Shown here one piece after another: positions 60,083-64,000 of a DNA stretch of 64,000 nt. Positions within the stretch are counted from its first letter, which is position 1. Each line of letters begins with the position of its first letter. Made by a program: the position numbers and the translations under genes. Under the pieces are notes generated by a model that saw only the letters and a list, made by a program, of their open reading frames with translations, was not told the origin of the DNA and ran no database searches. Source of the DNA: JACVRW01 sp963728495. Its GTDB lineage: Bacteria; Actinomycetota; Thermoleophilia; Solirubrobacterales; Thermoleophilaceae. Where the stretch lies: contig CAVSKI010000007.1 in assembly GCA_963728495.1 (NCBI GenBank), forward strand, positions 626,877 to 690,876, given 5' to 3'.

Positions 60083-60757
60083 ATGAACAGAGACGAAAAA
60101 GCAGCCGTCGTAGAAGAGGTGTCAACGCAGATCCAGGATGCGGAGGCGGTCTTTGCCGTCGACTACCGCGGGATCTCGGTGACCCAGGCGGCGGAGCTGC
60201 GCGCGCGGCTCAACGACGCCGGCGCGCGTTTTCGCGTGGTCAAGAACACGCTGACCCAGCTGGCTGCCGATCAGGCGGGCGCCGACCCTCTCAAGGAGGT
60301 GCTCGACGGCCCCACCGCCTTCACGTTCGTGGCCGCCGACGGCGGCGACGTCGCGCTGGCCGCGAAGGCTCTGGCCGACTTCCGGCGCCAGACCGACCTG
60401 CTCGAGTTCAAGGGCGGCGTGATGAACGGCGAGGCGCTTTCGGCCGATCAGATCGGAGCGCTCTCCCGTCTTCCCGCGCGCGAGATCCTGCACGGCCAGC
60501 TCGTGGGGATGATCGCGTCGCCGATCACCGGCCTCGTCCGGGGCCTCAACGCCCTTATCTCCGGCCTGGCCATCCAGCTCAAGCAGATCGCCGACGAGGG
60601 CATGGTGCCGCGCGGCGAAGTGGCCGGAGGCGACCAGGCCGACTCCGAACAGGACGCTCAGGCCGACCAAGCGGCCGAGGAAGCCGAGCAATCCGCCCAG
60701 AGCGACGAAACCGAGACAACTGAAGCGCCCTCCGAGGGCGACGAGGAAGAAAACTAA
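60083..60757 (+). CDS. rplJ: 50S ribosomal protein L10 with acidic C-terminal tail
   Basis: The 224-residue L10 starts MNRDEKAAVVEEVSTQIQDA, with FAVDYRGISVTQAAELRARL and RFRVVKNTLTQLAADQAGAD in the rRNA-binding part. The L7/L12-binding helix is near GLVRGLNALISGLAIQLKQI. Residues about 180-224 are an acidic tail (GDQADSEQDAQADQAAEEAE, then TETTEAPSEGDEEEN) not present in most L10 proteins of about 170 residues. Whether the tail replaces or extends the stalk is unknown. It is 11 bases ahead of rplL. Confidence 0.95.
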   Translation: MNRDEKAAVVEEVSTQIQDAEAVFAVDYRGISVTQAAELRARLNDAGARFRVVKNTLTQLAADQAGADPLKEVLDGPTAFTFVAADGGDVALAAKALADFRRQTDLLEFKGGVMNGEALSADQIGALSRLPAREILHGQLVGMIASPITGLVRGLNALISGLAIQLKQIADEGMVPRGEVAGGDQADSEQDAQADQAAEEAEQSAQSDETETTEAPSEGDEEEN

Positions 60758-60768
60758 GGAGGGCCACC

Positions 60769-61149
60769 ATGGCCGATGCAGCAGCAATGATCGAAGAGAT
60801 CAAGAAGATGTCCGTACTCGAGCTGTCCGAGCTGATCAAGGCGCTCGAGGAGGAGTTCGGCGTTTCCGCGACGGCGGTTGCCGCCGCGGCTCCGGCCGCC
60901 GCCGGCGCCGGTGACGGCGCCGCCGAGGAGGAGGAGTCGAGCACGGTCGACGTCGTGCTCACCGGTCCCGGCGAGAAGAAGATCCAGGTGATCAAGGTGG
61001 TGCGCGCCGCGACCGGCCTCGGGCTCAAGGAGGCCAAGGCCCTCGTGGACGAGGCCCCCAAGCCCATCAAGGAGGGCATCGACCGCGACGAGGCGGCCAA
61101 GCTCGTGAGCGAGATCGAGGAGGCCGGCGGAAGCGTCGAGCTGAAGTAG
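60769..61149 (+). CDS. rplL: 50S ribosomal protein L7/L12
   Basis: The 126-residue stalk protein starts MADAAAMIEEIKKMSVLELS. The N-terminal dimerisation helix (ELIKALEEEFGVSATAVAAA) is followed by an Ala-rich hinge and the C-terminal domain VVLTGPGEKKIQVIKVVRAA, TGLGLKEAKALVDEAPKPIK. It recruits translation GTPases. A long stem-loop begins 10 bases after the stop. Confidence 0.97.
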   Translation: MADAAAMIEEIKKMSVLELSELIKALEEEFGVSATAVAAAAPAAAGAGDGAAEEEESSTVDVVLTGPGEKKIQVIKVVRAATGLGLKEAKALVDEAPKPIKEGIDRDEAAKLVSEIEEAGGSVELK

Positions 61150-61159
61150 TAGTAAGAAC

Positions 61160-61190
61160 GGGCAACGAGGGGGTAGCGCCCTCGTTGCCC
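61160..61190 (+). terminator. Stem-loop after rplL (attenuator/terminator)
   Basis: A perfect 12-base inverted repeat, GGGCAACGAGGG / CCCTCGTTGCCC, with a 7-base loop (GGTAGCG), starts 10 bases after the rplL stop. There is no T tract, so it may reduce read-through or stabilise the message. An attenuator between rplL and rpoB is well known in enterics. Confidence 0.7.
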
Positions 61191-61206
61191 GGGTATACCC
61201 CGGGCG

Positions 61207-62945
61207 ATGAACGCTCTGCGCCTCCTCGTCGTGGCCGCTCTCGCCCTGGTGCTGGTCGATCCGCAGGTCGCTCTCTCTCAGGCGCCGCCCAAGGAGCCAA
61301 CCGCGGTGGGCCGCGGCGGCGCCGCGGCCTCCGTGGACGCCTACGGCACGCAGGCCGCCATCCGTGCCCTGCGCCGCGGTGGCAATGCGGTCGACGCGGC
61401 CGTGGCCGCGGCCGCGGTGCTCGGGGTGACCGAGCCCTACTCGTGCGGAATCGGCGGTGGCGGCTTCATGGTCATCCGCACGCCTGACGGCAAAGTCACG
61501 ACGATCGACTCGCGCGAGGAGTCGCCCAACGCGATGGAGCCCGACTCGTTCTTCGTCGACGGCGAGCCGCTCGACCCATCGGATGACGATGACTTCGACT
61601 CCGCGCGCTACAGCGGCCTGTCTGCCGGGGTACCCGGCACCGTCGCGGGCTGGGACAAGGCCCTGCGCCGCTATGGGAGCTGGTCGCTCAAACGCGCGCT
61701 GCGCTCGGGCGTCCGCGTGGCCCGGCGTGGCTTCGAGGTCGACGAGACGTTCGTGTCCCAGACCGAGCCGAACGTCGAATGGTTCGACGACGTCCCCTCC
61801 ACGGCGGCGATCTATCTCGATCCCGACGGCACCCCGCGCGACGTCGGCACGACGCTGCGCAATCGCGACCTCGCACGCACCTACAAGCTGATCGGACAGC
61901 GAAGGCGCACGCGGCTTCTACCGCGGCGACCTCGCCGAGGCGCTCGTCGACGCCGCGCGCCGGCCTCCGGTTGCCGAGGACGCCGACCACGAGTGGCGCC
62001 CCGGCCTGCTCACGGAGAAGGACGTCAAGAGCTACGAGGCGCTGAAGCGCGATCCCACCAGGATCGGATATCGCGGCCTCGACGTCTGGAGCATGGCCCC
62101 GCCCTCCAGCGGCGGCTCGACGGTGGGCGAGGCGCTCAACATCCTCGAGGGCTACGACCTCAGTGCGGCCGACCGCACCCAGGCCCTGCACCTCTTCCTG
62201 GAGGCTTCGCGCCTGTCCTACGCCGACCGCAGCGCGTACATCGCCGACCCCGAGTTCTTCGACGTGCCGCTCGCGGGCCTGCTCTCCGACGACTACGCGG
62301 CCGAGCGGCGCGCGCTGATCGACCCGGCCGCCGCCGGCACCAGCCCGGCCGCGCCCGGAAATCCGCGGCCCTACTCGTCCACCACCCACCTCGTGGTCTC
62401 CGACCGCCAGGGCACCGTCGTGTCCTACACGTTCACGATCGAGTCGACGGGCGGCAACGGCATCGTCGTTCCCGGCTACGGGTTCCTGCTCAACAACGAG
62501 CTGACCGACTTCAACTTCGATTCCACCACGCACCCCAATCGCGCAGACGCCGCCAAGCGCCCGCGCTCCTCGATGGCGCCGACGATCGTCACGAAGGACG
62601 GCGAGCCCTTCATCGCGGTTGGCTCCCCCGGCGGCTCGACCATCATCACCACCGTGCTGCAGGTGCTGCTCGAGCGCCTCGACCTGGGCTCGACCCTCCC
62701 CGAGGCGATCGCGGCTCCGCGGGCCAGCCAGCGCAACAGCGAGGTCACCGAGGCCGAGCAGGAGTTCATCGACTCGCCCGAGGGCCAGGCGCTGGCCTCG
62801 ACCTACGGCCACGAGTTCGAGGTGCCCGACCTCCGAGGTGATCGGAGCGGTGACCGGAATCGACTTCCTGGGCCGCGGCCGGGTGCTTGCCGCGGCCGAG
62901 CCCGAACGCCGGGGCGGCGGCAGCGCGGCAGTCGTACGCCCATAG
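61207..62945 (+). CDS. ggt: Gamma-glutamyltransferase (two frameshifts)
   Basis: This Ntn hydrolase precursor has a leader MNALRLLVVAALALVLVDPQ. The N-terminal subunit carries GGNAVDAAVAAAAVLGVTEP, CGIGGGGFMVIRTPDG and RYSGLSAGVPGTVAGWDKAL. Near 61900 the frame shifts (after LIGQ) and continues GFYRGDLAEALVDAARRPPV and PPSSGGSTVGEALNILEGYD. The catalytic Thr that starts the small subunit is in YSSTTHLVVSDRQGTVVSYT. The acceptor-binding GGSTIITTVLQVLLERLDLG follows. A second shift near 62830 restores EVIGAVTGIDFLGRGRVLAA and the stop. It cleaves gamma-glutamyl bonds, e.g. of glutathione, mycothiol-type or polyglutamate substrates, outside the membrane. It does not belong to the ribosomal operon. 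Confidence 0.9.
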
Positions 62946-62950
62946 GTCCG

Positions 62951-63493
62951 TTGCGGATTCGGTCCGACCAGGCCGCCCTCGCCTGCCTGGCCACGGTTGC
63001 CGTCGCCGACAAGGTCATCTTCGCGCGCCGGCTGCCCTGGATCCTCGTGGGCTTCTTCGATCATCCCGCGCACGTGGCGACCGCGGGCCTGATCGTGCTC
63101 AACCTCCCGGCGCGCTCGCGTGGGTGGACGGCTGCCTTTCTGGCCGGATCGCTGTTGCCCGATCTCGACCACGTGCCGCTCGCGCTCTCGCGAGTGCATC
63201 CCACCCTCGACGACCCGAGGCCGGTGACCCATTGCCTACTCGCCGTGGCGCCGGTGGGCCTGCTGGCCGCGGCGACGAGAGAGGAGCGGCTACGGGGCCT
63301 GACCTGGGGAATGCTCGCCCACTTCGTCCGCGACGTCGGCGTCGGGACCGGCGTGGCCCTCCTGTGGCCCGCCGTTCGTCGCCCGCTGCGTATGCCGTAT
63401 CCCGCCTACGCCGGCGCCTGCTCCCTGCTGGCCGCTCGTGCCGTCTGGCGACAAACAGGGGCCAGGCGCGCTAATGTGAAAACCGGCCTATAG
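62951..63493 (+). CDS. DUF457/YdjM-like membrane-bound metal-dependent hydrolase
   Basis: Read from TTG at 62951, the 180-residue protein begins MRIRSDQAALACLATVAVAD. The hydrolase motif has histidines and aspartates in ILVGFFDHPAHVATAGLIVL, then AAFLAGSLLPDLDHVPLALS and DDPRPVTHCLLAVAPVGLLA. GSLLPDLDH...THxxLA is the DUF457/LexA-binding-hydrolase pattern, with three or four hydrophobic segments. The substrate is unknown. The start is uncertain: no ATG/GTG is available in frame downstream of the ggt stop within the needed region. It separates ggt from rpoB. Confidence 0.75.
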   Translation: MRIRSDQAALACLATVAVADKVIFARRLPWILVGFFDHPAHVATAGLIVLNLPARSRGWTAAFLAGSLLPDLDHVPLALSRVHPTLDDPRPVTHCLLAVAPVGLLAAATREERLRGLTWGMLAHFVRDVGVGTGVALLWPAVRRPLRMPYPAYAGACSLLAARAVWRQTGARRANVKTGL

Positions 63494-63598
63494 CCGTAGC
63501 CGTCCCTTCGGAGCCGCGCCCGCACATATTCCGGGCGCCTTGGGGCGGGGTCCGTGATGGCCACGCGAGCCCGCAAAATGCAGGCTTGTAGCCGCCCC

Positions 63599-63628
63599 TT
63601 GCGGGGGCGCGTCTTACTCTGCTATATT
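63599..63628 (+). promoter_or_regulatory. Probable rpoB promoter
   Basis: TTGCGG (63599-63604) and TATATT (63623-63628) are separated by 18 bases, close to the sigma-70 consensus. The element sits in the 216-base gap before rpoB, 82 bases before its start. This suggests rpoB is not solely driven from rplJL. Confidence 0.6.
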
Positions 63629-63709
63629 GGTCGGTCGCGCTTTGCGCCCGTTCCGTCCTCTCCCGCCGTCGTCTCATCCCACTCGAAGGAGTTGCCGTCT
63701 TGGCACGCG

Positions 63710-64000
63710 TTGACGCTGCTCGCACCCGCCGTTCGTTCTCCCGCCTGGAGAACTCGCTCGAAGTACCCAACCTCATAGATATCCAGCGACGCTCGTTCAA
63801 CTGGCTGGTCGACACCCAAAAGGGCGGCCTGCGCGAGACGATCGACGACGTTTCCCCCATCGAGGACTACACCGGCAACCTCGCCGTGGTCTTCGAGGAG
63901 ATCCACTTTGACGAGCCCGTCGCTCCGATCTCCGAGTGCCGCGAGAAGGACCTCACCTACGCGCGCCCGCTGACCGTCAAGGTCGCGTTCCAGAACCGCG
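63710..64000 (+). CDS. rpoB: RNA polymerase beta subunit, N-terminal fragment
   Basis: The first 97 residues read MARVDAARTRRSFSRLENSL (TTG start), then EVPNLIDIQRRSFNWLVDTQ, GGLRETIDDVSPIEDYTGNL and CREKDLTYARPLTVKVAFQN. This matches RpoB, where the conserved PNLI..QxxSFxWL is near the start. A GAAGGAG ribosome site lies 9 bases before the TTG. The gene continues beyond the window. Order rplJ-rplL-(ggt, DUF457)-rpoB is a modified version of the usual beta operon. Confidence 0.97.

Noticed and set aside
61160..61190. Stem-loop after rplL as a classic rho-independent terminator
   Set aside because: The stem is strong but no T tract follows, so it is called a terminator/attenuator with reduced confidence.

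Overview
The window looks like a piece of an actinobacterial chromosome, most likely class Thermoleophilia (Solirubrobacterales/Gaiellales type). The basis is very high G+C throughout, frequent GTG and TTG starts, many 1- to 4-base gene overlaps (ATGA, GTGA), a class II (B12-dependent) ribonucleotide reductase with NrdR, FolE2, and several small families (DUF6328, DUF3817, DUF3494) that I associate with such genomes. The class-level assignment is inference. No insertion sequence, prophage or CRISPR array was seen.

Region 1 (1-21.3 kb) is a surface-polysaccharide locus. It holds two Wzm/Wzt-type ABC exporters (532-2706 and 14708-16806), four NAD-dependent sugar epimerases/dehydratases (2703, 5577, 19564 and, more distantly, 43221), an AsnB-type amidotransferase (6445), a polytopic GT-C-like membrane protein (8532), a methyltransferase with a helical tail (10919), a GT2 glycosyltransferase (11784), a GT2-GT4 fusion (12740), a Gfo/Idh/MocA oxidoreductase (16872), and the CDP-glucose pair rfbF/rfbG (20529/19564). 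An ECF sigma factor with a coupled one-span membrane partner (17912-19245) sits inside this locus. A delta-60-repeat secreted protein (3846) is near the start.

Region 2 (21.3-46.5 kb) is mixed housekeeping and metabolism: TypA, a MOSC protein, a luciferase-like oxidoreductase, a ribokinase/M20 peptidase/ACC deaminase run, and a two-component system bracketed by Asp/Gly/Ser-rich exported proteins. Then come glutathione-independent formaldehyde dehydrogenase, an acyl-CoA ligase, a DUF3494-collagen-DUF11 surface protein, nrdR-nrdJ with two probable NrdR boxes, a bicupin, a GalE-like epimerase, and tmk-holB.

Region 3 (46.6-54.2 kb) has tRNA-Thr(CGT), the decayed remnant of an EthD-family gene, a TetR regulator with a palindromic operator, and a selenium-binding-protein/methanethiol-oxidase operon with RidA. 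It continues with stress and membrane genes, folE2, the principal sigma factor, and tRNA-Tyr/tRNA-Thr(GGT).

Region 4 (54.2-64.0 kb) is the rpmG-secE-nusG-rplK-rplA-rplJ-rplL-rpoB segment. It is interrupted by an accessory block (a divergent aromatic-amino-acid-lyase homologue, two SnoaL-like proteins, a GT14-like transferase) before rpmG, and by a gamma-glutamyltransferase plus a DUF457-like hydrolase between rplL and rpoB. rpoB runs off the end.

Data quality matters here. The first 3.8 kb carries a frameshift every few hundred bases in four otherwise recognisable genes. Isolated single-base shifts recur at about 12.93, 14.55, 18.43, 22.86, 27.11, 30.05, 38.13, 38.28, 61.90 and 62.83 kb. These look like uncorrected indels in a GC-rich assembly more than real decay, so the affected genes are listed as CDS. 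The best leads for something unusual are the lyase with Gly-Ser-Gly where Ala-Ser-Gly is expected, the signalling pair embedded among acidic exported proteins, and the exporter/methyltransferase pairing.
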